Assembly: GCA_016780605.1 (NCBI GenBank)
Contig: JADHLS010000255.1
Coordinates: 1 to 7,200 of the forward strand
Source of the DNA: Reyranella sp.
GTDB lineage: Bacteria; Pseudomonadota; Alphaproteobacteria; Reyranellales; Reyranellaceae
Direction: 5' to 3'
DNA length: 7,200 bases
Program-made: the position numbers and the translations under genes
The notes under the pieces: generated by a model
Seen by the model: the letters and a program-made list of their open reading frames with translations, nothing else
Databases searched by the model: none
Told to the model about the DNA's origin: nothing
In this document: positions 1-5,712 of the stretch, one piece after another
Layout of the letters: each line of letters starts with the position of its first letter
Position numbering within the stretch: the first letter of the stretch is position 1

Positions 1-1076
1 AATCCCGCCATCCAGAATCCGGATGCCGCCTGGATCGCCATGCCGATCACGATGGCGAGCCGCGGCGCGTGGCGTGTCATCTGCACCACCAACAGGAACG
101 CCAGCCAGTTGCCCATGCCGCGCGCCGAGATCAGGAAGGCGATGGCATTGTCGGGATAGCCGCGCAGGTCGTGCAGCAGCGTCGGGTAGAGCACGATAGT
201 GATGAAGTTCAGCATCCCCATCACCAGGGCGAGCAGCACGCCGATCGTGAAGTTGCGATCGAGGAAGAGACGCGGATTGAGGAACGGCTCGGGCACCGTC
301 AGGCAGTGCACGATGAAGATGTAGAAGGAGAGCGCCGCGACGAAGACGAACAGCACGATCTCCATCGAATCGAACCAGTCGAGGCGATGGCCGCGATCGA
401 AGACCAGCTGCGCGCAGGTCATGGCGACCGAGAGCGCGATGAAGCCGATCCAGTCGAACCTGACGGGCGTGCGCGCGGTGTGATCGCGCAACGCGAACCA
501 GATGCAGCAGAGCGCACACAGGCCGAGCGGCACGATCATGAAGAAGGCGGCGCGCCAGTCGTAGGCCTCGGTCGCCATGCTGCCCACGATCGGGCCGACC
601 ACGGGGCCGAACACCGCACCGATCCCCCAGATCACGATCGCCGTCGGCTGCAGATGGCGAGGGAAGGTCGCGAGCAGGATGGCCTGGCCCATGGGCATGA
701 TCGGCGCGCCGAACGCTCCCTGCGCCACGCGCGCCAGGATCAGCGTCTCAAGGCTGCCGGCGAGACCGCAGAGCAGCGAGGCGACGGTGAAGCCCAGCAC
801 CGTGAAGAACATCAGGTTGCGCCAGCCCAGCCGGCTCGACAGCCAGCCCGTCATCGGCGTGGCGACGGCGGTGGCGACCAGGTTCAGGGTGATGACCCAG
901 GAGATCTCTTCCGGCGAGGCCGACAGGTTGCCGCGCATCTGCGGCAGCACGAGGTTGGCGATGGTGATGGTCATGCCGAACAGCATGTTGGCGAGCTGGA
1001 CCATCAGCAGGATGAGCCATTGCCGTCCACTGATCGTGAACAGGCCGCCCTTCTCGTCCGCGACGATCGCCGTCAT
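1..1076 (-). CDS. DHA2 (EmrB/QacA-type) MFS multidrug exporter, 3' end cut by window edge
   Basis: This reads as the N-terminal 358 residues of a drug:proton antiporter of the inner membrane; the frame stays open to base 1, so the C-terminus lies outside. The start is the ATG at 1076-1074 and gives a short cytoplasmic leader, then a first membrane helix at about residues 20-41. A loop GWLSSRLGWRN (77-87) sits where MFS motif A lies, and GIGAVFGPVVGPIVG (151-165) is a clear motif C, the hallmark of antiporters. DWRAAFF (173-179) is typical of the DHA2 branch. At least nine hydrophobic helices are visible; the family usually has 14 and about 500 residues. No strong Shine-Dalgarno precedes the ATG. 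The gene lies 126 bp downstream of the small basic ORF on the same strand and may have its own promoter. No membrane-fusion partner (EmrA type) is visible. Substrate cannot be inferred. Family call is firm. Confidence 0.9.
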   Translation of the reverse strand, partial: MTAIVADEKGGLFTISGRQWLILLMVQLANMLFGMTITIANLVLPQMRGNLSASPEEISWVITLNLVATAVATPMTGWLSSRLGWRNLMFFTVLGFTVASLLCGLAGSLETLILARVAQGAFGAPIMPMGQAILLATFPRHLQPTAIVIWGIGAVFGPVVGPIVGSMATEAYDWRAAFFMIVPLGLCALCCIWFALRDHTARTPVRFDWIGFIALSVAMTCAQLVFDRGHRLDWFDSMEIVLFVFVAALSFYIFIVHCLTVPEPFLNPRLFLDRNFTIGVLLALVMGMLNFITIVLYPTLLHDLRGYPDNAIAFLISARGMGNWLAFLLVVQMTRHAPRLAIVIGMAIQAASGFWMAG

Positions 1077-1111
1077 GCCGTGTCGTCTTGTTGCTTTTGT
1101 TTCCCCGACAC

Positions 1112-1125
1112 GCCGATGATTCGGC
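1112..1125. promoter_or_regulatory. Small perfect inverted repeat upstream of the exporter gene
   Basis: GCCGA-TGAT-TCGGC is a perfect 5-bp inverted repeat with a 4-base centre, 36 bp ahead of the exporter ATG on the minus strand. Such a site could bind a dimeric repressor of TetR or MarR type, which often control drug exporters, but no regulator gene is visible here. Arms this short arise often by chance in GC-rich DNA, so the assignment is tentative. Confidence 0.2.
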
Positions 1126-1202
1126 AAAGCGGCGACGATTGACAGCAAAAACGGCGGGCCGCGCGCTGCTGCGCTGCACAAACTTTCGAAACGATTTATC
1201 GA

Positions 1203-1352
1203 CTAGTGACGCTTGAAGTATTGCACCGCCTTCTCGTGCTTCTCGGCCGCCGTCCGCGACCTGAACGTCCCGAGGTTGCGGCGCTTTCCGGTCTTGGGAT
1301 CGGTCTTGCGCGAATAGAGGCGGTATTCACCCGACGAGAGCTTGCGGATCAT
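1203..1352 (-). CDS. Small basic conserved-type hypothetical protein (49 aa)
   Basis: A 49-residue protein starting MIRKLSSGEYRLYSRK and ending in AVQYFKRH, stop TAG at 1205-1203. An AGGAG ribosome binding site lies 6 bases before the ATG (minus strand, 1363-1359), among the best in the window. The product is rich in Lys and Arg, with no membrane segment or signal peptide. The middle, SRKTDPKTGKRRNLGTFRSR (14-33), looks like a short basic beta-hairpin and is followed by a likely helix (AAEKHEKAVQYF). I recall near-identical small hypothetical proteins from other alphaproteobacteria, with the same tail; that is memory, not a search. The pattern resembles the N-terminal arm-type DNA-binding segment of phage integrases (a 'GKRRNLGTF'-like strand followed by an AA..H helix), suggesting nucleic-acid binding, but this is inference. 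It lies 54 bp after the kinase gene, possibly co-transcribed. Function unknown. Confidence 0.8.
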   Translation of the reverse strand: MIRKLSSGEYRLYSRKTDPKTGKRRNLGTFRSRTAAEKHEKAVQYFKRH

Positions 1353-1371
1353 GGATCACTCCTGTCCAGCG

Positions 1372-1387
1372 CACGGAAGATGCCGTG
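1372..1387. other. Weak hairpin between kinase and small-protein genes
   Basis: CACGG-N6-CCGTG forms a 5-bp stem with a 6-base loop in the 54-bp gap between the kinase stop and the small basic ORF. There is no T-run after it on the minus strand, so it does not look like an intrinsic terminator. It could slow decay or be chance. Confidence 0.15.
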
Positions 1388-1406
1388 ACAACCGATCCGG
1401 CCGTGG

Positions 1407-2144
1407 TCAGGTTGCCAGGCGCCACAGCACGACGCCCCCCTTCATGCCCGCCTCGTTGGAAACCAGCGTCATGTCGGGATCGAGGACGAAGTCGATCTTC
1501 TTCGCGTTGCCGCCACCGATATAGAGATGATCGAAGTTCGTAAGGCGCCGCAGATTGCCGAGCGCCTTCTTGACGCGCTTGTTCCATCGCGCGGCGCCGA
1601 CCTTCTTGCGCGCGGCGTTTCCCAGTTGCTGGTCGTAGGTCTCCCCCTGGCGAAACGGCTGGTGGGCAATCTCGAGATGGGGTCCGAGCCGCCCGTCGAG
1701 ATAAAGCCCGGTGCCGAAGCCGGTGCCCAGCGTAACCACCATCTCGACACCCTTGCCCGACACCACGGCCAGGCCTTGGATATCCGCGTCGTTGGCGACC
1801 AGCACGGGCTTGCCGAGTGCACCGGCGAGCGCCCGCGCGAGATCGAAGCCAATCCACGCATCGTTGCCAAGATTGGCCGCCGTCAGGATTCGCCCGTCTC
1901 GCACGACGCCCGGAAAGCCCACCGCCACCCTATCGTAACTGCCGAGCGGCGCGACCAGGCCGGCCAGGGCCTCGACGATCTTGGCGGGCGGCGCGCCGAC
2001 CGGCGTCGCGATGCGCACGCGCTCGGTGCACATGTCGCCGGCCTCATCGACGATCGACGCCTTGAGGCCGGTGCCGCCGATGTCGATCGCGAGTGTCAGC
2101 TTGCCTGAAGCTCTCGGTTCCGAAGCGTGCTGAACGTCTGCCAC
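1407..2144 (-). CDS. ppgK: ROK-family kinase, polyphosphate-glucokinase type
   Basis: Predicted cytoplasmic sugar kinase of 245 residues that phosphorylates glucose or a similar hexose, with polyphosphate and/or ATP as donor. Visible motifs: phosphate-1 loop DIGGTGLK (21-28), VGFPGVV (75-81), NLGNDAWIG (91-99), VANDADIQG (116-124) with D119 as likely catalytic base, phosphate-2 LGTGFGTG (139-146), EIAH (158-161) where ROK kinases have the substrate-binding E-x-G-H, and YIGGGNAKKI (208-217). The cysteine-rich zinc site of typical ROK kinases and repressors is absent, as in polyphosphate glucokinases, and the short length fits that group. No DNA-binding domain. Start chosen as GTG at 2144-2142 because GAGGAG (2154-2149) precedes it by 4 bases; an in-frame GTG at 2159 that overlaps the transporter stop is the alternative. 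It lies 11 bp after the sugar porter, so a shared operon and substrate are likely. Donor specificity cannot be decided from sequence. Confidence 0.88.
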   Translation of the reverse strand: MADVQHASEPRASGKLTLAIDIGGTGLKASIVDEAGDMCTERVRIATPVGAPPAKIVEALAGLVAPLGSYDRVAVGFPGVVRDGRILTAANLGNDAWIGFDLARALAGALGKPVLVANDADIQGLAVVSGKGVEMVVTLGTGFGTGLYLDGRLGPHLEIAHQPFRQGETYDQQLGNAARKKVGAARWNKRVKKALGNLRRLTNFDHLYIGGGNAKKIDFVLDPDMTLVSNEAGMKGGVVLWRLAT

Positions 2145-2148
2145 GGCG

Positions 2149-2154
2149 CTCCTC
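2149..2154 (-). promoter_or_regulatory. Ribosome binding site deciding the kinase start
   Basis: GAGGAG on the minus strand, 4 bases before the GTG at 2144. It lies just after the transporter stop codon (2158-2156), so it favours the 2144 start over the overlapping GTG at 2159 and fits translation coupled to the transporter. Confidence 0.6.
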
Positions 2155-2155
2155 G

Positions 2156-3511
2156 TCACTTCTGGCGCCGGAGCGCGGCCAGCGGTCGGCCCGATTCGAG
2201 ATGCCGCTCGATCGCCTCGAGTGAATGACCCGTCGTCTCCGGCACACGCAACAGGGTGAAGACGATGCCACCGAGGCAGATCACGGCAAACAACGTAAAG
2301 GTGAAGGCCAGTCCCGGCCCTGCCAGCATCAGCGGGAATGTGAACACCACCATGAAGTTGAAACCCCAGTTGCTGATGGACGCCATGCTCATGCCCGGGC
2401 CGCGCACCCGGTGCGGGTAGATCTCGGCCATCACGACATAGGGCAACGGCCCAAGGCTTATGGCGAAGGACGCGATGTAAAGCAGCAGCATCGCAATCAC
2501 GATCCAGGACGGCAGCAGCCCGGGCTCGACGACGGCCAACGCGATGACCAGCATGGTCGCCGCGCAACCGGCAAATCCGACGATCAGCAGCGGCCGTCGT
2601 CCGAGACGATCGATCAGGAAAAGCGCGAGGACCGTCGTTGCGAAGTTGACGGTTCCAACACCGACGGTCGCCAGGATCTGCTTGGTCGCGCTGTCGTAGC
2701 CGGCCTGATCGAAGATCGTGGGTGCGTAGTAGATCACGGCATTGATGCCGCTCAACTGCTGCAGGAAATAGAGCGCCATCGCGACGATCAGCGCCGGTCG
2801 GATGGCCGGCTCCAGCAACGCCGCGAAGCCTGTCCGCCGGCCGGCGTCGGCGTGCGCGGCATCGGCCATCTCGGCAAGTTCGCCCTGCAGGTCCCATCGC
2901 TCGCCACGGAGGCGGGCCAGGCTCGCCTTCGCCTCGCTCATCTGACCCCGGCGCATCAACCAGCGCGGCGATTCGGGCAGGAAGGCAAGACCCACCATGA
3001 GAAGCACGGCCGGCACAGCGCCCAGGCCGAACATCAGGCGCCACGTCGTCGCGCCGGTAATCGCAAGTCCGGTCAGGTACGAGACCAGGATGCCGACGGT
3101 GACGGCGAGCTGGTAGGTCGAGATCATGCCGCCGCGATTCTGCAGCGGCGCCGCTTCGGCGATGTAGAGTGGAGCCGTCACTGCGGCGACACCGATCGCG
3201 AGCCCCAGGGCGAGCCGGGCAATCACCAGCATCCAGATTGCGGTGATGGCGGAGGCCCCGAGGGCGGCGACGGCGAACAGCGCAGCCGCCGCCATCAACA
3301 CGCGCCGGCGGCCGAAACGGTCGGTGATCGGTCCGGCGAAGATCGACGCGACCAGCGCTCCGAGCGGCACTGCAGCCGTCATGAATCCGCGCTCGGCGGG
3401 GCTCATCGGGAACGCCGCCTCGAGAGACGGTCCGGCGACGGCGATAACGCCTTCGTCGTAGCCGAACAGGAAGCCGGCAATCGCCGCGACAGCGGCCAGA
3501 AAATAGATCAT
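2156..3511 (-). CDS. Sugar porter family MFS transporter (sugar:proton symporter)
   Basis: Inner-membrane hexose or pentose importer of 451 residues with twelve expected helices, full length for the family. Signatures in order: GFLFGYDEGV (13-22) in helix 1, DRFGRRR (64-70) after helix 2, PESPRWL (179-185) after helix 6, a hydrophilic central loop (about 186-238), QQLSGINAVIYYAP (251-264) in helix 7, DRLGRRPL (301-308) after helix 8, GPLPYVVMAEIYP (354-366) in helix 10, and PETTG (424-428) at the end of helix 12. These match the XylE/GLUT-type pattern. In helix 10 the usual Trp of GPxxWxxxxEIxP, which stacks on sugar in XylE and GLUT1, is Tyr358 here. The ATG at 3511-3509 follows a G-rich GGGGGGA at a 3-base spacing. 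The kinase gene follows by 11 bp and probably acts on the imported sugar. Substrate is not determined. Confidence 0.93.
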   Translation of the reverse strand: MIYFLAAVAAIAGFLFGYDEGVIAVAGPSLEAAFPMSPAERGFMTAAVPLGALVASIFAGPITDRFGRRRVLMAAAALFAVAALGASAITAIWMLVIARLALGLAIGVAAVTAPLYIAEAAPLQNRGGMISTYQLAVTVGILVSYLTGLAITGATTWRLMFGLGAVPAVLLMVGLAFLPESPRWLMRRGQMSEAKASLARLRGERWDLQGELAEMADAAHADAGRRTGFAALLEPAIRPALIVAMALYFLQQLSGINAVIYYAPTIFDQAGYDSATKQILATVGVGTVNFATTVLALFLIDRLGRRPLLIVGFAGCAATMLVIALAVVEPGLLPSWIVIAMLLLYIASFAISLGPLPYVVMAEIYPHRVRGPGMSMASISNWGFNFMVVFTFPLMLAGPGLAFTFTLFAVICLGGIVFTLLRVPETTGHSLEAIERHLESGRPLAALRRQK

Positions 3512-3716
3512 GCGTCCCCCCGCGAGCCGATGATCACGTCCGAGCGGTGGTCGTCAGGCAGAGGGCCGCATCCGGCGATTTTGCTCGCCGCACGCCGTCC
3601 GCTGGCACTTGATCCCGCGCACACACGATCGCCGATCAGCCGCTTCCCCAAAGCCTTTTGATCGTTCCCCGAACAGGGAGACTAGCACCGAATGCAGCGA
3701 CCCGACACGCCTTGCT

Positions 3717-3746
3717 TTGACAACGCCGCGCAAAGGCATGCAAAGT
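3717..3746 (+). promoter_or_regulatory. Candidate promoter for the CDP-sugar operon
   Basis: A perfect TTGACA -35 hexamer (3717-3722) is followed at 18 bp by CAAAGT (3741-3746), a poor match to TATAAT (3 of 6). In GC-rich alphaproteobacteria a strong -35 with a weak -10 is common. If used, the transcript would have a leader of about 140 bases before the TTG start. Two copies of GCAAAG (3730-3735 and 3740-3745), one helical turn apart, overlap the spacer and -10. Confidence 0.35.
3730..3745 (+). repeat. GCAAAG direct repeat, 10-bp period
   Basis: GCAAAG occurs at 3730-3735 and again at 3740-3745, starts exactly 10 bp apart, so both would face the same side of the helix. They overlap the candidate promoter, a position suiting a repressor. 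Only two short copies are present, so chance is possible. Confidence 0.3.
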
Positions 3747-3832
3747 CGCGACGGGGAACGTTTGGAGGGGCCGATTCTCGTCGGCCAGGGCTTGGGGCTA
3801 TTCCTGATGTTTGCAGGTCGCGGGCGCGCCTC

Positions 3833-3845
3833 GCAGCGCCGCTGC
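3833..3845. repeat. GCAGCG-C-CGCTGC inverted repeat in the leader
   Basis: Perfect 6-bp arms around a single C, 47 bp before the TTG start. As DNA it is a possible dimer-binding site; as RNA it would fold to a 4-bp stem with a 5-base loop. No function can be assigned. Confidence 0.3.
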
Positions 3846-3858
3846 ATTGCATGACTGC

Positions 3859-3875
3859 CCGTGAGCTCGTCACGG
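3859..3875 (+). promoter_or_regulatory. Perfect stem-loop just upstream of the glycosyltransferase ribosome binding site
   Basis: CCGTGA-GCTCG-TCACGG is a perfect 6-bp inverted repeat with a 5-base loop, ending 4 bases before the AGGAG at 3880. In RNA it would make a small stable hairpin right next to the ribosome binding site of a weak TTG start. It may tune translation or serve as an operator in DNA; it is not a terminator, as no T-run follows. Confidence 0.4.
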
Positions 3876-3879
3876 ACGC

Positions 3880-3884
3880 AGGAG
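3880..3884 (+). promoter_or_regulatory. Ribosome binding site deciding the TTG start
   Basis: AGGAG lies 7 bases before the TTG at 3892. Another in-frame TTG at 3886 is only 1 base from it and cannot use it, so 3892 is the better start; it gives MSKKITIAS as the N-terminus. Confidence 0.65.
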
Positions 3885-3891
3885 ATTGCCG

Positions 3892-4866
3892 TTGAGCAAG
3901 AAGATCACCATCGCAAGTGCGTCATCGGCGGAGTACTTCCACTTCCTGCAGGGCATGGTGCTTTCGGTCAGGGACAAGCCTGAAAGCAAGGGCATCCATA
4001 TCAGCCTCTACGACCTCGGCCTCACCGACGAGCAGAAGGCGTGGCTCGCCGGCTATGTGGACAACATCGCAAGCCCCAAGTGGGAGTACGGGCTCAGCGC
4101 CACGGACGGCATGCGCGACCCGTTCCGCGCGATCCTGGCCAAGCCTCTGATCCCGAAGTACTTCCCGGGCTACGACATCTATCTCCATCTCGATGCCGAT
4201 GCCTGGGTCCAGGACTGGTCGGCGATCCGGACCTACCTCGCGGCGGCTGAGACCGCAGCGCTCGCGATCACGCCGGAGATCCATCGCGCCTATACCGCCA
4301 ACTATACGGCGAGCCACGAGTTCCACGACTTCATCGTCGAACTCTACGGCGGCACCTGGGGCGAGGCCTACGTCAAGAAGTTCAGCTACTACCCGATCCT
4401 GAACGCCGGCGTGTTCGCCATGCCCAAGGATTCGCCCATCTGGGAGTTCTGGCGCGACAACATCCAGGTCTCGCTGCAGAAAAGCCGGCATCACTGCATC
4501 GAGCAGGCGGCGCTCAATCTCGCCGTGTTCGAGCATCCCGACCTTTTCCATTTCGCCGAGCCGGACAAGAAGAACATCCAGTTCCTGCCGGCGACCTGCA
4601 ACTGGCTCTGCCACCAAAGCCTGCCGCTCTACGACCGCAAGGCCGGCCGCTTCGTCGAGCCCTTCCTGCCGCATACGCCGCTCGGCGTCATCCATCGCTC
4701 CTCGGACGACTTCAAGGACAAGAAGTCGGCGCCGATCTACACCACCGACGGCGACACCATCGTCTGCAACCTCAAATACAAGGAAGGCGCATACGAGACG
4801 ACGGTGACGTCGGTCGAGCCCGACAAGCTCAGCGACTGGCAAGGCCGGGGCGGCAAGAAGTACTGA
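3892..4866 (+). CDS. GT8-like glycosyltransferase (GT-A fold), predicted
   Basis: A 324-residue soluble protein with no signal peptide or membrane helix. It resembles retaining GT8-type glycosyltransferases: a beta-strand start (KKITIASASSAEYF), KPLIPKYFPGYDIYLHLDAD with a D-x-D metal/nucleotide-sugar site at D101-A-D103, NAGVFAMP (171-178) matching the GT8 N-A-G-V strand, EQAALNL (204-210) matching the E/DQ-x-x-L-N segment, and GVIHRSS (265-271), where H268 could be the second metal ligand as in the GT8 H-x-x-G-x-x-K-P-W region. That last Trp-containing motif is not conserved here, so this is a divergent member. The extra C-terminal tail (about 275-324) is hydrophilic. TTG start chosen from AGGAG spacing. 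It leads an operon with rfbF 18 bp downstream, so it probably moves a sugar onto a surface polysaccharide or a protein; donor and acceptor are unknown. Confidence 0.75.
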   Translation: MSKKITIASASSAEYFHFLQGMVLSVRDKPESKGIHISLYDLGLTDEQKAWLAGYVDNIASPKWEYGLSATDGMRDPFRAILAKPLIPKYFPGYDIYLHLDADAWVQDWSAIRTYLAAAETAALAITPEIHRAYTANYTASHEFHDFIVELYGGTWGEAYVKKFSYYPILNAGVFAMPKDSPIWEFWRDNIQVSLQKSRHHCIEQAALNLAVFEHPDLFHFAEPDKKNIQFLPATCNWLCHQSLPLYDRKAGRFVEPFLPHTPLGVIHRSSDDFKDKKSAPIYTTDGDTIVCNLKYKEGAYETTVTSVEPDKLSDWQGRGGKKY

Positions 4867-4884
4867 AACACAGGGACTACCACG

Positions 4885-5691
4885 ATGAAGACAGTCATCC
4901 TCGCCGGCGGCTTCGGCACCCGTCTTTCGGAGTACACCGACGACATCCCCAAGCCGATGGTGCCGGTCGGCGGCATCCCCATGCTGATGCACATCATGGC
5001 GATCTACAGCCACTACGGGCATGACGAATTCGTGCTGGCGCTGGGCTACAAGGCGGAGACCGTCAAGTCGTACTTCCTCAACTACTACACGCTGCACTCC
5101 GATTTCACGATCGACATGGCGACCGGCGAGAAGTCGACGATCAACCGCTCGATCCTGCCGTGGAAAGTGTCGCTGATGGATACCGGCCTCAACACCATGA
5201 CCGGCGGGCGCCTCCGGCGGCTGACACCGCTGCTGAAGCACGAGACCTTCATGTGCACCTACGGCGACGGCGTGAGCAACGTCGACGTCAACAAGCTCCT
5301 CGAGTTCCACAAGGCCCACGGCAAGCTCGTCACCATGACCCTGGCCCGCCCGTCGGCCCGTTTCGGCGTGGTCGAGACCACCAAGAGCCACACGGTGACG
5401 GCCTTCCGCGAGAAGCCGGTCGACAGCGAAGGCTGGATCAACTCCGGCTTCTTCGTGATGGAGCCCGACTTCCTGCGCTACATCAAAGGCGACGAAACCG
5501 TGCTGGAGCGCGAGCCCCTGGAGAGGGTGGCGAAGGACGGCCAGCTCATGGCCTACCACCATCACGGCTTCTGGAAGTGCATGGACATGAAGAAGGACGT
5601 CGAGGACCTCAACCGGCTATGGGAAGCCAACGAGGCGCCGTGGCGGCTGGACACGACGCTGCGCGCGCCTGCGTTCGCCACCCGGAAATAA
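4885..5691 (+). CDS. rfbF: Glucose-1-phosphate cytidylyltransferase
   Basis: Makes CDP-glucose and pyrophosphate from CTP and alpha-D-glucose 1-phosphate in the cytoplasm, the entry step to CDP-linked deoxysugars. The 268 residues match the RfbF length (about 257) plus a short tail. Motifs: nucleotide-binding LAGGFGTRLSE (6-16), IPKPMVPVGG (21-30), the catalytic-metal TYGDGVSNVD (125-134) with D128, EKPVDSEGWINSGFFV (176-191), and HGFWKCMDMKKD (227-238) with D234 as likely second metal ligand. The long insert YYTLHSDFTIDM (67-78) and the YGDGVSNVD segment separate it from glucose-1-phosphate thymidylyl- and uridylyltransferases. AGGGA (4872-4876) lies 8 bases before the ATG. It is 18 bp after the glycosyltransferase and 21 bp before rfbG, its expected pathway partner. 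Very confident. Confidence 0.96.
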   Translation: MKTVILAGGFGTRLSEYTDDIPKPMVPVGGIPMLMHIMAIYSHYGHDEFVLALGYKAETVKSYFLNYYTLHSDFTIDMATGEKSTINRSILPWKVSLMDTGLNTMTGGRLRRLTPLLKHETFMCTYGDGVSNVDVNKLLEFHKAHGKLVTMTLARPSARFGVVETTKSHTVTAFREKPVDSEGWINSGFFVMEPDFLRYIKGDETVLEREPLERVAKDGQLMAYHHHGFWKCMDMKKDVEDLNRLWEANEAPWRLDTTLRAPAFATRK

Positions 5692-5712
5692 CAGCAGCGG
5701 ATCGGGACACCC

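Larger units (their letters stand above)
3512..3891. other. Divergent intergenic region, 380 bp
   Basis: Separates the minus-strand sugar porter from the plus-strand glycosyltransferase, so it should hold both promoters. No convincing gene: the short open frames on either strand give Arg/Ser/Pro-rich translations with no motif or ribosome binding site. The right side holds a TTGACA hexamer, a GCAAAG direct repeat and two inverted repeats (listed separately where useful). On the left side I find no clear sigma-70 promoter for the transporter; a short GTTC-CCC-GAAC palindrome lies at 3664-3674. Confidence 0.7.

Noticed and set aside
69..1142. Long plus-strand open frame opposite the DHA2 exporter
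   Set aside because: Its translation is a Glu/Arg/His/Asp-rich string without motifs, as expected of the reverse strand of a GC-rich gene; the minus-strand frame shows clear MFS motifs.
1135..1175. Possible intrinsic terminator after the small basic gene (minus strand, GC-rich stretch followed by TTTTT)
   Set aside because: The best stem before the T-run is only 3-4 bp, too weak to call a terminator.
1407..3044. Reading the kinase as a 545-residue protein extending back into the transporter gene
   Set aside because: The upstream 300 residues are the transporter DNA in a wrong frame (Arg/Ala/Asp-rich, no motif). The real kinase begins at the GTG at 2144 with its own ribosome binding site.
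2225..3661. 478-residue plus-strand open frame opposite the sugar porter
   Set aside because: Arg/Gln/Asp/His-rich with no domain; the opposite strand encodes an intact full-length transporter.
3664..3674. GTTC-CCC-GAAC as a LexA box
   Set aside because: The alphaproteobacterial LexA site is a direct GTTC-N7-GTTC repeat; this is a short inverted repeat with a 3-base centre.
3692..3895. Short open frames in the divergent gap (for example 67 residues on plus, 97 on minus)
   Set aside because: No ribosome binding site and low-complexity Arg/Ser/Pro content; the region fits a promoter and leader better.
3922..5565. 547-residue minus-strand open frame across the glycosyltransferase and rfbF
   Set aside because: It spans two well-supported genes and their gap, has no recognisable motif, and its Val/Glu/His/Arg/Leu-rich make-up fits antisense of GC-rich coding DNA.
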